A stretch of DNA of 64,000 nucleotides from Haematobia irritans (lineage: Eukaryota; Arthropoda; Insecta; Diptera; Muscidae), in assembly GCF_050003625.1 (NCBI RefSeq), contig NC_134397.1, forward strand, positions 99,563,132 through 99,627,131, written 5' to 3'. Both the position numbers and the translations under genes were made by a program. Position 1 is the first letter of the stretch. Every line of letters starts with the position of its first letter. The notes under the pieces are model-generated. The model was not told the origin of the DNA. It did not search any database and saw only the letters and a list, made by a program, of their open reading frames with translations. Below are positions 19,344 to 28,954 of this stretch, in pieces.

Positions 19344-21255
19344 GCCCAATAAACACAGGATGAGCGTTTTTTAAATGCAACAACTTTTCAGTTTGAGGGT
19401 AAATATAATTTTCAACATAAATTCAACTTGACTTGAAATAGCTCATCTTCAATACACCTTCAAATTGTTTGCGAATTACTTCCAATTTGCCAAAATGTTG
19501 ACGAAATCTTTGAAAAGGTGTTGAAGATAATATGAGAAAACTTTGACAAAACACTACCCTAAAATGCAACGAAAAAACCATGTGGTTTTCAATACTTATT
19601 TGTGCAACGAAGTTCGTGGTCAAGTGCAAGAAATAAAAAAATGGAAAATTTTAGACAAATAACCAAATAGTTTATAAAAATAGGTAAGTGAAAATAAAAA
19701 ATGAAATAAAACTTTAAGGAAGTCACTAAATGTATATCTCTTTGCAGAAAACTAAAATTATGGATTCTACGTTCTTGAAAACATTAAAAAGCTGACCGGT
19801 GAAAAAATGGTGGACAATTAACTGGAACTGCTTCAAATAGTTTATAATAATTGGTACGTCAATATGAAAAATTAAATCAACACTTTAGAGAAGTCACTAA
19901 ATCGAAATCTCTTTGCAGAAAACTAAAATCTTTGGATGCTACATTCTTGCAAACATCATTAAGAAGCTGACCAATTAAAAATGAGTGGCTTATCGACAAG
20001 AAAAAGTTTCCAGAAACATTACAAGTGCAACCAATTAAAATTGTTAAAAACAACAAATTGTTGAAATCAACAACTTCTGGATGAAAATGTGCATCACATC
20101 GTCAGTTTAATTCATATGCTATTATCAGTTTAAAATGGATATTTTGTGAATTCCTTCTGCTGGAAATCAATTCTAACACGCGGTCCAGTACGTTCCTAAT
20201 TTTAAATTACACGCATGTTAATAAATTTTAATGCTGTTTTATGATACCAAAAGGAAGGAAAACGAATTATCAATGCAAAAGTGTTTACTAATAATGTTTA
20301 AGATATTTAAAGTTTTGTTGTTTGTTTTGTTTTGGTTTTTTTTGTTCTTATTTGTTGATATGTTTAATAAGATTATTATTTATCAATTGGTATTGTAGGG
20401 TATTATGTAGTGTAGTGTATTATTATATACACCCAAAGAAATTTGTTAGTAGGGACAGCAGAAAAGTCTGCTAAAACAGCAGAAAGTCTGCTGAAAAAGG
20501 GACATCAGTCACTGTTTGCTGAAATAGCAAACATTTCCTGCTATTTGTTAAGCTCGACTACACCAAATCATGTTTTATTTTGGCTGAAACAAATAAAAAT
20601 ATCAATATTAAAGCAATATTTTATGAAAATCTATACCAATTGATTAAAAATCTGAATATTTATCGATAAGAGCAAACAAAATGTTTGCTGATCGTATTTA
20701 TGAGCTTGTAAATATGTTACAGTGCAAAAATATACCAAAAATTATTTTTGGTTCTTAAATATGCTTTGGGGAAAAATTTATAACTTAAAAATTTTATAAT
20801 TTATTGTTCATTAGGCCCTGAAGTACATAAATATAACAGCAGACATCGACTGTTGTTATTTGCAGACTTTTTTCTATGAGTGTATTTTATTTTGATGAAA
20901 ATGAATAAATTATACAAAATTCATAGAATTTTGGCTTTGACTTTCAATTTGAAGTGGGGATATCATTCATACAAATTTGGGTTGAAAAGTATTTGCAAAG
21001 ATGTTAATTTTGAATTTGACTCGCATCGAAATTTGTTTGACAAATTATTGAGCAGCGATGCATTTCAATTTGAGAATAACACTTGAGATATTATTGCTAA
21101 TGTGTTGAATTTCACTATTGAGGGTAATGTCTGTTTTTTGTTTAGAACGCGATTTTCTCAACAATTTCTCAACTTGAATATTACCCTAATCTTTTGAAAA
21201 AATGTTTGAAAAATTGTTGAATGTTAGCATTTTTCAAACGTTTGTGTTTATTGGG
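19344..21255. mobile_element. CCCAATAAACACA-ended TIR element, copy 2
   Basis: Ends CCCAATAAACACA (19,344) and TGTTTATTGGG (21,255). It matches 15,995-17,436 along its whole length, apart from a 453-bp inserted MITE (20,430-20,882) and small indels. The flanks (CCG on the left, ATA on the right) do not form a target duplication, so one side may have been rearranged. The right side abuts the gag of GYP1. Confidence 0.7.
20430..20882. mobile_element. TA-flanked MITE with CAC...GTG ends
   Basis: Ends CACCCAAAGAAA and TTTCTATGAGTG, flanked by TA (20,428-20,429 and 20,883-20,884). The empty site is seen at the equivalent place in copy 1 (about 17,060). It contains repeated CAGCAGAAA/GTCTGCT words near the left end and TTTGCAGACTT near the right. 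TA duplication fits Tc1/mariner-type mobilisation. Confidence 0.8.
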
Positions 21256-21285
21256 ATACTATTCAAACTCGATTACGGGCAAGAC

Positions 21286-21542
21286 CAAGGCATATTAATT
21301 AAAGGTAAAGTCACGAGCAAACGTGTGTACACCCCATGATATTTAGAAAGTCAAACTAAAATGGCAGGTCACTAGTTGAGTTGGTAAGTTGACATTTTTT
21401 GTATGTGTAGTGTTGTTGTATTGTAATATTTATGTACACAAAGAATGTAAACAAACCTACTAAACGTAAACAAAGCATTTGACAATATGAATATCGATAT
21501 TAGTCACCTGATTGCATGACTTTACCTGTTTAATATGCCTTG
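21286..21542. mobile_element. MITE with 27-bp TIRs and 9-bp target duplication
   Basis: 257 bp. Ends CAAGGCATATTAAT...AAAG and CTTT...TTAATATGCCTTG, continuing through GGTAAAGTCA/TGACTTTACC. Flanks GGGCAAGAC (21,277-21,285 and 21,543-21,551) are a perfect 9-bp duplication, typical of Mutator-like elements. Removing it restores the GYP1 gag frame. Confidence 0.8.
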
Positions 21543-21644
21543 GGGCAAGACTTGAAGCGGAAAGGAACGCAATGGTTAGTCAGAACGAAACGATAAATAA
21601 TACACTAGATGAAGGACAAGTTAGAAGTATAGTTGAAGACTCAC

Positions 21645-21997
21645 TGTTTAAGTTCAAATTCGTAAGGTCAAAATTTATTCGTTAGATGGGGACTTAAAAT
21701 CTTGTAAAATAACAATTTCCCCCTCGTTAGGAAATGTACCCTAAGCTCTGGATGCAGCTCTGTGCTTTCAGCACAATTCGTTACATTTTTCTAACGAGTC
21801 GCGCCATTACCGTCTTGCGGCGTCTAACTTTTGTTATTATTGGTTACTGGATTACGTCCGTCCAACGATTGTTTTGTAAAAGGTAAATAATAATCTCCCA
21901 AAAATTCAATAAAATTACGTTTTATTGAAACATCATTGAAAAGAAAAACTAAATCCTTGTGTTTTTATTTATTTTATTTCTCGGTGCTACGCATTCA
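21645..21997 (+). repeat. 5' LTR of BEL
   Basis: 353 bp, TGTTTAAGTTC...CTACGCATTCA. Contains the inverted words TTTCCCCCTCGTTAGGAAATG and CATTTTTCTAACGAG. Pairs with 30,337-30,690. Confidence 0.95.
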
Positions 21998-22018
21998 TTG
22001 GTCCAATCGAGCCGGATA
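21998..22018 (+). promoter_or_regulatory. BEL primer binding site, tRNA-Tyr-like
   Basis: TTGGTCCAATCGAGCCGGAT directly follows the LTR. The complement of a fly tRNA-Tyr 3' end (CCGGCTCGAAGGACCA, from memory) fits well, with a small mismatch or 1-nt indel in the middle. Position right after the LTR supports a primer-site role even if the exact tRNA is uncertain. Confidence 0.6.
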
Positions 22019-23564
22019 CTTGCTTACAGCAATTAATAAAGGGTTTTCTTTTTCTTTTCCAAAGGAAAGTGCTGATATTGTGAAGCAACAACAAAAAAGC
22101 AGCCAGTTTGCAGCCATATTTGTGGAGAATTTAAATTGAAAATTTATTTAAATAATTATATATCAACACACAGGTGCGTATGTCAGTGTTTTATTAAAAT
22201 AATTGAGCAAATCGCGAGTGTTTTAAATTTAAACCGCGGTCGTTTTACAACATTGATTCAATTATTTCGTTTTGCCGACGGCAAATTGCATTTCTAAAAA
22301 CACACATTCGTTGCTACATACGTACGCACATTTCTTTCGTTTGTTTAATTTCGTTTTGTTAAATGATATTCAAGTGAAAGAATAATCAAAATAAAAAGTG
22401 AAAAATCTATTGTATATATTGGTGTTGTGTGGTGAATTTAAACGTTGACAGTGCTTATTTACTTCAAAACATTATTTGCAATTACGTTGCCTTTAACTTG
22501 AAGTAAATAAAACAATAACAAAATACACGCAGACTCCAAAGGCTCTGTTGGTCGTATTACTATTGTAAACAAACATCAATCGTCACTGCAGTCAACGTTT
22601 GAATTACATACCTACGTATGATCAGTGATACACACACGTATATACATACATATTTTTTTTTGAGCTGTGTTTCTTTGGTTTATTTGTTAACCCTCACGGG
22701 GCCGCGAGTCGTAAATATTTTGAAGAAAATTATAAAAATTTTTGAAATTGAATTTTTTGGGTTGTCGTGTTATATGACCCATTAGCGTTACGCGCATTAG
22801 TAAAAATTATCGGTTTGGTCACTGTGCACCCTACAGGCGGTCCGGTACGATCGTATAATTTTTATTTTATCATATATATTACGTATATATTTTTATTTCT
22901 ATATTTTTTATTATTTGCGATTTTTAATTTTTTTTGGGGAGATTATTTGGCGTGGAAGTGTAGAGGTGTATTTTACAGTCCGTGCACCCTACATTTGGTC
23001 TTACAGACATTTTTTTTATAATTTCTTATAATTTGTTGAATTTTTTTGATCATCTGGTTTTCGTGTGTGAAGTTTTGATACAAATTGGCGGCAGTCAGTA
23101 TTCTTCGGTACACTGAGCGTAATTTTCGTAAATTCATTCATACACTGAGAGAAATAGTTCGAAGATTTTAGTAGAATTTTGAGATTTTTAGAATTTGACT
23201 TGAATAATTTGCCCATTTTTTTGTACACGGGGAAAAATATTTTGTGATTCGGTACTCTGAACGAAAATTAATTGTCTCTACACTGAGAGAAAAATAGTCC
23301 AATAGTTTACAAATTGTTTGAAATTTTTGATTTTAAGTTTTGAAGTGGTTGTTTTACGAACAATTGTTTACACTTCAAGAAATTTTGTGGTAATTTCGGT
23401 GCAGTGTGAGAATTTGATACACTGAAAGAAAAATTTTGTAAATTTTTGTTTTTGCATTTTTGGGCATTTTGTGCAAATTTATTGATTTTTCGGCCAGTTT
23501 TCGCTGTCGATAAGTGCGTGTTCACATACTTTACGAGTTTTTGTGACGCTAAATTATTTTCAAT
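22019..23564 (+). other. Long BEL 5' leader with repeated ACACTGAGAGAAA words
   Basis: About 1.55 kb between primer site and Gag start, no convincing ORF. Related words TACACTGAGCG (23,109), TACACTGAGAGAAATAG (23,141), GGTACTCTGAACG (23,251), TACACTGAGAGAAAAATAG (23,279) and TACACTGAAAGAAAAAT (23,419) recur, each followed by T/A-rich spacer. CAGGTGCGT near 22,172 looks like a possible splice donor for the downstream ORF; AAAGGTAAAT at about 21,880 in the LTR is another. Confidence 0.5.
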
Positions 23565-26500
23565 ATGCCAGTTAATACATTCGCGCGATTCATTAGAGCC
23601 GCTGATGCGGTTGTGAAGTTTGGGACACGGGTTAGCTCTTTGAAGGAGGAGAATTTAGATGTTTATTCTCTAAGGGCTCAGGTCGAAGAGGCGAAATCAC
23701 TCTGGGAGAAAGTGAAAGAGAGGTATGAGGAGTGTTTAGACGATCTTCAGGAGGATTCAGATAAGGGAAAGGTAGAATCTGCTGACGGCAAGTATGAGGC
23801 AACTTATGATGCCTATATTCGTATTGTTTCCTCTATCGAAAGGAAGATAGACGGTCTAAAAGCCGTTCATAGGGCGTCAACTCCTATACAGCAGGCCGAT
23901 GTGGCGGATATTTCTGCTCGTTCTGGTAATGTGGATGTATCGGGAAATTCTCTTTTGTTAGGTGTTGACCATGGTGCGGTCCATAGTTTGGCTTTACCAC
24001 CATGCGATATTGAGGTTTTCGATGGTGACTTTCAGTCTTGGCCAACATTTAGGGATTTGTTTACTGCTGTTTATGTAAAAAATTCCCGTTTGAGTGATAT
24101 TGAGCGCTTGTGTCATTTGCTCAAAAAGACTAGTGGCGACGCCCGTGAAGTTGTAAGAAGATTTCCTCTCACTGATAGGAGTTTCGAGTTAGCTTGGAGG
24201 ACGTTAAAGGAAACTTATGACAACTTGAGAATTTTAGTCAGCAATCAGTTGAAGCTTCTTTTTGACCTTCCGATCTTAGACACCGAGACAAGTTCTGGGT
24301 TGAAGAACTTGCAGCGTGGTATAAATGCATGTATTTCGGCGATGGCTGTGAATAACGTTCCTACGAACGATTGGGATCCGATTTTGATATATTTGTGTGT
24401 GCAACGTCTACCGAAGATTAGTGTTACTTTGTGGGAACAGGGTATAAGTGATAAGTCTGCGTTGTCGTCTTGGGTGGACATGGATCGTTTTCTTACGGAA
24501 AGGATTCAGACACTCACGTGTCTCCGCGATTTGAAGGGTATCGATGCTTCGAGGAGAACTGATGGCAGGAAACTGCGAACGCATTTTACGAATGCAGCTC
24601 CGAAATCTTCGCCATCTAGGTCGCGTAATTCGCAATACACTTCTCATTCTTCTAGAGATTCCGTCGATAAGATGTGTGTTCTTTGTCCACGACAAAGCCA
24701 TCATCTTCGTGTTTGTCCGAAATTTAGGAATCTTTCTGTGAATGATCGGTTGACTGCTGTGAAACGGTACCGCTGTTGTTTCAATTGTCTATCTCGTAGA
24801 CATGACGTTAACAACTGTGCTACATCTCGCAGTTGTGAGAAGTGTCAAGGAAGGCATCATACTTTGCTTCATCGCGATTTTTCCCATTCTACGAATGTGG
24901 CGACTACGTCTTCGACGGTTTCGGCCGCTCGTCCTACGGATTCTAGCGGTTTGATTGACCCGCAGCCTTCCACTTCGTCTGGAATCGTGTCTGGCACTTC
25001 GGCCAGGCAAGTATTTCATGTTTCCCAGAACAGGTCGGTACTATTAGGGACGGTTATGGTGAACATCGTTCATCAGGGTATGACGTACCCAGCTCGGGCT
25101 CTTATTGACCCAGCATCGGAAGCCTCCTTTATTACCGAAAAAATGCAAAAGTTGCTTAGGATTTCGATAACGAGTGCGACGTCTTCGATATCGGGCGTGA
25201 ATCAATCGGTTTCGATAACTTCTCGCGGTATTTGCCCTCTGAGTATAGGGTCACCCATAGATGGATCGGTCTTGGTAGGGGCGACTGCGTTGGTCCTGCC
25301 TAGGATTTCTGGGAATTTACCGTCTTTCCAAGTGAGTCGGAATTATATGTCACGTTTGCCAAATTTGCGTTTAGCTGATCCTAATCTGTTCGATAGCCGT
25401 CCGGTTGATTTATTGTTGGGGGCAGACGTGTATCCCAGAATTATATTACAGGGGGTTCGCTCCGGTATTTTAGGTTCGTTGATTGCTCAACAGACAGTCT
25501 TCGGTTGGCTCATTACTGGTTCAATTCCCACTTCCAGTGTGACAGTTTTTTCAACGACTGTAGAATTTATGGAGGAAGATGGTCTTGACAAGACTCTTCT
25601 TCGCTTTTGGGAATTAGAGGACTTACCAAGACGGGCAATTTGTTCTCCCGCAGATAAATTTTGTGAGGAAAATTTTAAGAATACCACATATAGGGATTCC
25701 GATGGAAGATACGTAGTGACTCTTCCGATAAAACCCGAATTAAAGGGACAAGTCTTGCTTGGACATTCGCGGACAAGTTGTTTGAAGCAGTTTATTCGTG
25801 GTGAGGCTTCGCTTTTACGAAAGCCTGAAACAAAATTAATGTATGACGGGGTGATTAAAGAATATTTGGACTTGCAACATATGAGACCAGTGTCGTCGAC
25901 TTCTCCTGCAGATCAAACTGTGTGTTATTTGCCACACCACCCGGTAATCAATCCGGACAAATTGACGTCCAAACTTCGAGTTGTCTTTAATGCTTCGCAT
26001 AAGACCTCAAATGGTAAAAGTCTGAACGACATTCTTTATGTGGGACCCACATTACAATTGGAATTGGTGTATTTGATTTTGAGGTGGAGATTTTTCAAAT
26101 ACGTTTTTAATTGCGACATCACACAGATGTACCGCCAAATTAGGGTAAATTCGGCCCATACTTCTCTGCAGCGAATTGTCTTTAGGGACTCCCCACAAAA
26201 AGATGTACAAGACTATGAGCTGCAGACCGTGACATTTGGAGTGAATTGTGCTCCCTATTTAGCCATACGGACGTTATTGCAATTGGCCGATGACTCCGAA
26301 GATGACTATCCCCACGCGGCACATATTCTACGAAGGTGCATGTACGTGGATGATGTTTTGACAGGGTACCATGACGTGGATACTGCTGTTGAATCTAGGG
26401 ACCAATTGATTAGAGTACTATCATCGGCAAAGTTCGAACTGAGGAAGTGGACTTCTAATGAGCTAGCCATTTTAGAATCGCTTCCGGCTGACCATTTGGT

Positions 26501-27557
26501 TGACGCCAAATTACTGGAGTTTGTTGAAGCTAGTAGTTCGAAACCGTTGGGCATTAGGTGGAATGCGCAGTTAGACTTGTTTTATTTTGAGATGAAACCG
26601 ATTGAGCAAAAATCTCGGTTTACGAAGAGAGAGGTTTTATCGGCTATAGCTAGGCTATTTGACCCTGTAGGCTGGCTGGGGCCAGTTATTATAGTGGCGA
26701 AGATAATTATGCAACAGGTGTGGTTGGATAAGATAGGATGGGACGAGTCTCTTCCGTTACAAACTGAGCGACAATGGCGAAAGTTTGTCGAGACCTATCA
26801 GGATGTGAATCACGTTCGTATTCCTCGATGGGTCAATTACTCCACAGACTGTGAGGTAGAATTACATGTTTTTTCCGACGCCTCGGAAAAAGCATACGCG
26901 GGGGTAGTATATGTTCGTGTGGTTACGCCGCAGGGACAAATCTTCACCCATTTGCTATCTTGTAAGACTAAGGTAGCCCCCATCAAATCTATATCTTTGC
27001 CACGTTTGGAGCTTTGTGGGGCAGTTTTGGCCTCAGAACTTTACAAGTCTATAGCCAGGGAGTTAGATATTGAATTTCGACGTGTTTATTGTTGGACGGA
27101 TTCTACGATCGTCCGCTCTTGGCTTCGAAAGACGCCATCTACGTGGTCTACTTTCGTTGCGAATCGCGTATGTAGGATTCAGGAGAATACTGGGGGACAG
27201 AATTGGTACCATGTTCGTTCTGAGGACAATCCGGCCGACTTGGGAAGTCGCGGAGTGTCGCCTGCAGAGTTGGCAGTTTCAACGCTTTGGTGGCATGGAC
27301 CAGAGTGGCTGTGCTCAGCTAGTTCTCAGTGGGATATTAGTGATTTGACCCCTCTTGAGACTGACGTTGAGGTACGGGCGGTCAAGACTCACGCATCGTT
27401 TTTTACGAACTATGAGGACATTTTAGAGGGATTTTCTTCGTTAGATAGGGCTCTACGAGTCATCGCGTATATATTTAGGTTTTATCAAAGGACCCATTAT
27501 TCACATGCTAGTCGAAATGTGTATCACGACACGACGTTGACGGCAACCGAATTATAG
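23565..27557 (+). CDS. BEL/Pao Gag-Pol (capsid, zinc knuckles, protease, RT, RNase H)
   Basis: ATG at 23,565; 1,330 residues to a TAG. The Gag-like region contains FDGDFQSWPTFRDLF (about residues 151-165), typical of the Pao Gag domain (DUF1759-like). A Cys/His block runs over residues 371-436 (CVLC, CFNC, CEKC, HHTLLH). A retropepsin-like region (DUF1758-like) follows, with D515 in RALIDPASEASF. Here DPA replaces the usual D-S/T-G, while the flap and C-terminal landmarks (DLLLGADVYP, TVFGWLITG) are normal. RT has VVFNASHKTSNGKSLND and the YVDD motif at 927-930. RNase H includes VFSDASEKAYAGVVY and YCWTDSTIVRSWL. Pol continues in the same frame after the TAG. Acts in the virus-like particle. 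Confidence 0.9.
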   Translation: MPVNTFARFIRAADAVVKFGTRVSSLKEENLDVYSLRAQVEEAKSLWEKVKERYEECLDDLQEDSDKGKVESADGKYEATYDAYIRIVSSIERKIDGLKAVHRASTPIQQADVADISARSGNVDVSGNSLLLGVDHGAVHSLALPPCDIEVFDGDFQSWPTFRDLFTAVYVKNSRLSDIERLCHLLKKTSGDAREVVRRFPLTDRSFELAWRTLKETYDNLRILVSNQLKLLFDLPILDTETSSGLKNLQRGINACISAMAVNNVPTNDWDPILIYLCVQRLPKISVTLWEQGISDKSALSSWVDMDRFLTERIQTLTCLRDLKGIDASRRTDGRKLRTHFTNAAPKSSPSRSRNSQYTSHSSRDSVDKMCVLCPRQSHHLRVCPKFRNLSVNDRLTAVKRYRCCFNCLSRRHDVNNCATSRSCEKCQGRHHTLLHRDFSHSTNVATTSSTVSAARPTDSSGLIDPQPSTSSGIVSGTSARQVFHVSQNRSVLLGTVMVNIVHQGMTYPARALIDPASEASFITEKMQKLLRISITSATSSISGVNQSVSITSRGICPLSIGSPIDGSVLVGATALVLPRISGNLPSFQVSRNYMSRLPNLRLADPNLFDSRPVDLLLGADVYPRIILQGVRSGILGSLIAQQTVFGWLITGSIPTSSVTVFSTTVEFMEEDGLDKTLLRFWELEDLPRRAICSPADKFCEENFKNTTYRDSDGRYVVTLPIKPELKGQVLLGHSRTSCLKQFIRGEASLLRKPETKLMYDGVIKEYLDLQHMRPVSSTSPADQTVCYLPHHPVINPDKLTSKLRVVFNASHKTSNGKSLNDILYVGPTLQLELVYLILRWRFFKYVFNCDITQMYRQIRVNSAHTSLQRIVFRDSPQKDVQDYELQTVTFGVNCAPYLAIRTLLQLADDSEDDYPHAAHILRRCMYVDDVLTGYHDVDTAVESRDQLIRVLSSAKFELRKWTSNELAILESLPADHLVDAKLLEFVEASSSKPLGIRWNAQLDLFYFEMKPIEQKSRFTKREVLSAIARLFDPVGWLGPVIIVAKIIMQQVWLDKIGWDESLPLQTERQWRKFVETYQDVNHVRIPRWVNYSTDCEVELHVFSDASEKAYAGVVYVRVVTPQGQIFTHLLSCKTKVAPIKSISLPRLELCGAVLASELYKSIARELDIEFRRVYCWTDSTIVRSWLRKTPSTWSTFVANRVCRIQENTGGQNWYHVRSEDNPADLGSRGVSPAELAVSTLWWHGPEWLCSASSQWDISDLTPLETDVEVRAVKTHASFFTNYEDILEGFSSLDRALRVIAYIFRFYQRTHYSHASRNVYHDTTLTATEL

Positions 27558-28907
27558 GCAGTGAGATTACGTCTAGCTGTTCTTTCTCAAAGGGCTCATT
27601 ATCCAGATGAGTACGGTTGTTTGATGGAAAAGAAACCGTTAGGTTCCAGGAGTTCGTTGTTGTCATTGAATCCATTCCTGGATGAGGAGGGGGTTATGAG
27701 GTTGAATGGTCGTTTGAGTAGGTGTCCTACCCTTTCGTATAGTGAGCGACATCCAATTATAGTGCCGTATAATAGTAGATTCGCTAGGTTACTGGTGAAA
27801 TATGTTCACGACATATCTATTCACGGAGGAAACCAGTTGGTTCTACGTCTTATTCGGATTGAGTATTGGATTCCTCGTTTAACATCTTTGATTAGATCGA
27901 CTATTAACCGGTGTAAACGGTGTCTGTTGGATAGGAAGAAGTCTGGTACGCAGATCATGGCGGCTCTCCCACCGGAGAGAACTGTGCTTACCAGACCGTT
28001 TACTACGACTGGCGTTGATTTTGCGGGGCCTTTCGAAATTAAGTCATTTATAGGGCGCGCATGTAAGATAACAAAGGGTTATGTTTGCGTTTTTGTATGC
28101 TTTTCGACGAAGGCCATACACTTGGAAGCCACATCGGACTTGTCTACGACAACATTTCTGGCTGCCTTTCACAGATTTATATCTCGGCGTGGTTGTCCCA
28201 AGACCATTTTTTCGGATAATGGTACAAATTTTGTAGGCGCTTCACGCGAAATGGAAAAAGAATTGAGAAGTGTTCTTAAGGAGGGACGTGATAAGGTGTG
28301 TTCCGCATACCAGTTTCAGCAGCTTTCCTGGCAGTTTATCCCTGCCGGGGCGCCACATATGGGTGGTCTCTGGGAAGCTGCTGTCAAAAGCTTCAAGACG
28401 CATTTTAGGAAACATGCATCTGGATTCAAATATACATTTGAAGAGTTTTCGACTGTTCTTTCGAGAATTGAGGCTTGTTTAAATTCTAGGCCGTTGTGCC
28501 CGATGAGTGAAAGTTCTCAAGAGTTGGTGGCACTTACGCCCGGCCATTTTTTGGTAGGATCTCCGATCTTGGCGCCTCCTGAACAGTTAGAGGAGGAATC
28601 ACCACTTCATTTGGTGCATCGATTTAGGAAAATGAAGGCGCTGTCGCAACAGTTCTGCTTACGGTGGAAAGATGAATATTTGAAAGGCTTACAGAAAAGG
28701 TATAAATGGAAATTTCCGCAGCGTGATATCGAAGTAGGGGACTTGGTAGTAATTCGTGATGAACAATTGCCTCCTACATCGTGGAAGTTAGGTCGTGTGG
28801 ATGACGTCCACCCGGGATCTGACGGTCGCGTTAGAGTTGCTGACGTGAGAACGGCAAACGGTGTTGTAAGACGGCCGGTGGTAAAATTGGTCATACTGAC
28901 CGAATAG
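27558..28907 (+). CDS. BEL/Pao Pol continuation: integrase, same frame after TAG
   Basis: The frame continues directly from the TAG at 27,555-27,557 for about 449 codons to the stop at 28,905-28,907. It begins with the conserved Pao linker (AVLSQRAHYPDEY). The HHCC zinc region follows (HPIIVPYNSRFARLL, HDISIHGG, CKRCLL). The DDE core follows: D in TGVDFAGPF, D in FSDNGTNFVGA, E in PHMGGLWEAAVK. The C-terminal domain typical of Pao integrases (DUF5641-like: WKLGRVDDVHPGSDGRVRVA) ends the protein. No ATG is needed if the TAG is a recent mutation or is read through; intact relatives encode this as one polyprotein. Confidence 0.85.
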   Translation, partial: AVRLRLAVLSQRAHYPDEYGCLMEKKPLGSRSSLLSLNPFLDEEGVMRLNGRLSRCPTLSYSERHPIIVPYNSRFARLLVKYVHDISIHGGNQLVLRLIRIEYWIPRLTSLIRSTINRCKRCLLDRKKSGTQIMAALPPERTVLTRPFTTTGVDFAGPFEIKSFIGRACKITKGYVCVFVCFSTKAIHLEATSDLSTTTFLAAFHRFISRRGCPKTIFSDNGTNFVGASREMEKELRSVLKEGRDKVCSAYQFQQLSWQFIPAGAPHMGGLWEAAVKSFKTHFRKHASGFKYTFEEFSTVLSRIEACLNSRPLCPMSESSQELVALTPGHFLVGSPILAPPEQLEEESPLHLVHRFRKMKALSQQFCLRWKDEYLKGLQKRYKWKFPQRDIEVGDLVVIRDEQLPPTSWKLGRVDDVHPGSDGRVRVADVRTANGVVRRPVVKLVILTE

Positions 28908-28930
28908 TTTTCGATCGTTCATATAGTAAG

Positions 28931-28950
28931 CGTCATCTTTCTTTTCGCAG
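28931..28950 (+). promoter_or_regulatory. Candidate 3' splice site upstream of BEL ORF3
   Basis: A pyrimidine-rich tract ends in CTTTCTTTTCGCAG, immediately followed by TACAATGG with A at -3 and G at +4 around the ORF3 start codon. TACTGAC at about 28,893 could serve as branch point. This is the arrangement expected for a spliced subgenomic mRNA, as used for env in other retroelements. Inference only. Confidence 0.5.
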
Positions 28951-28954
28951 TACA

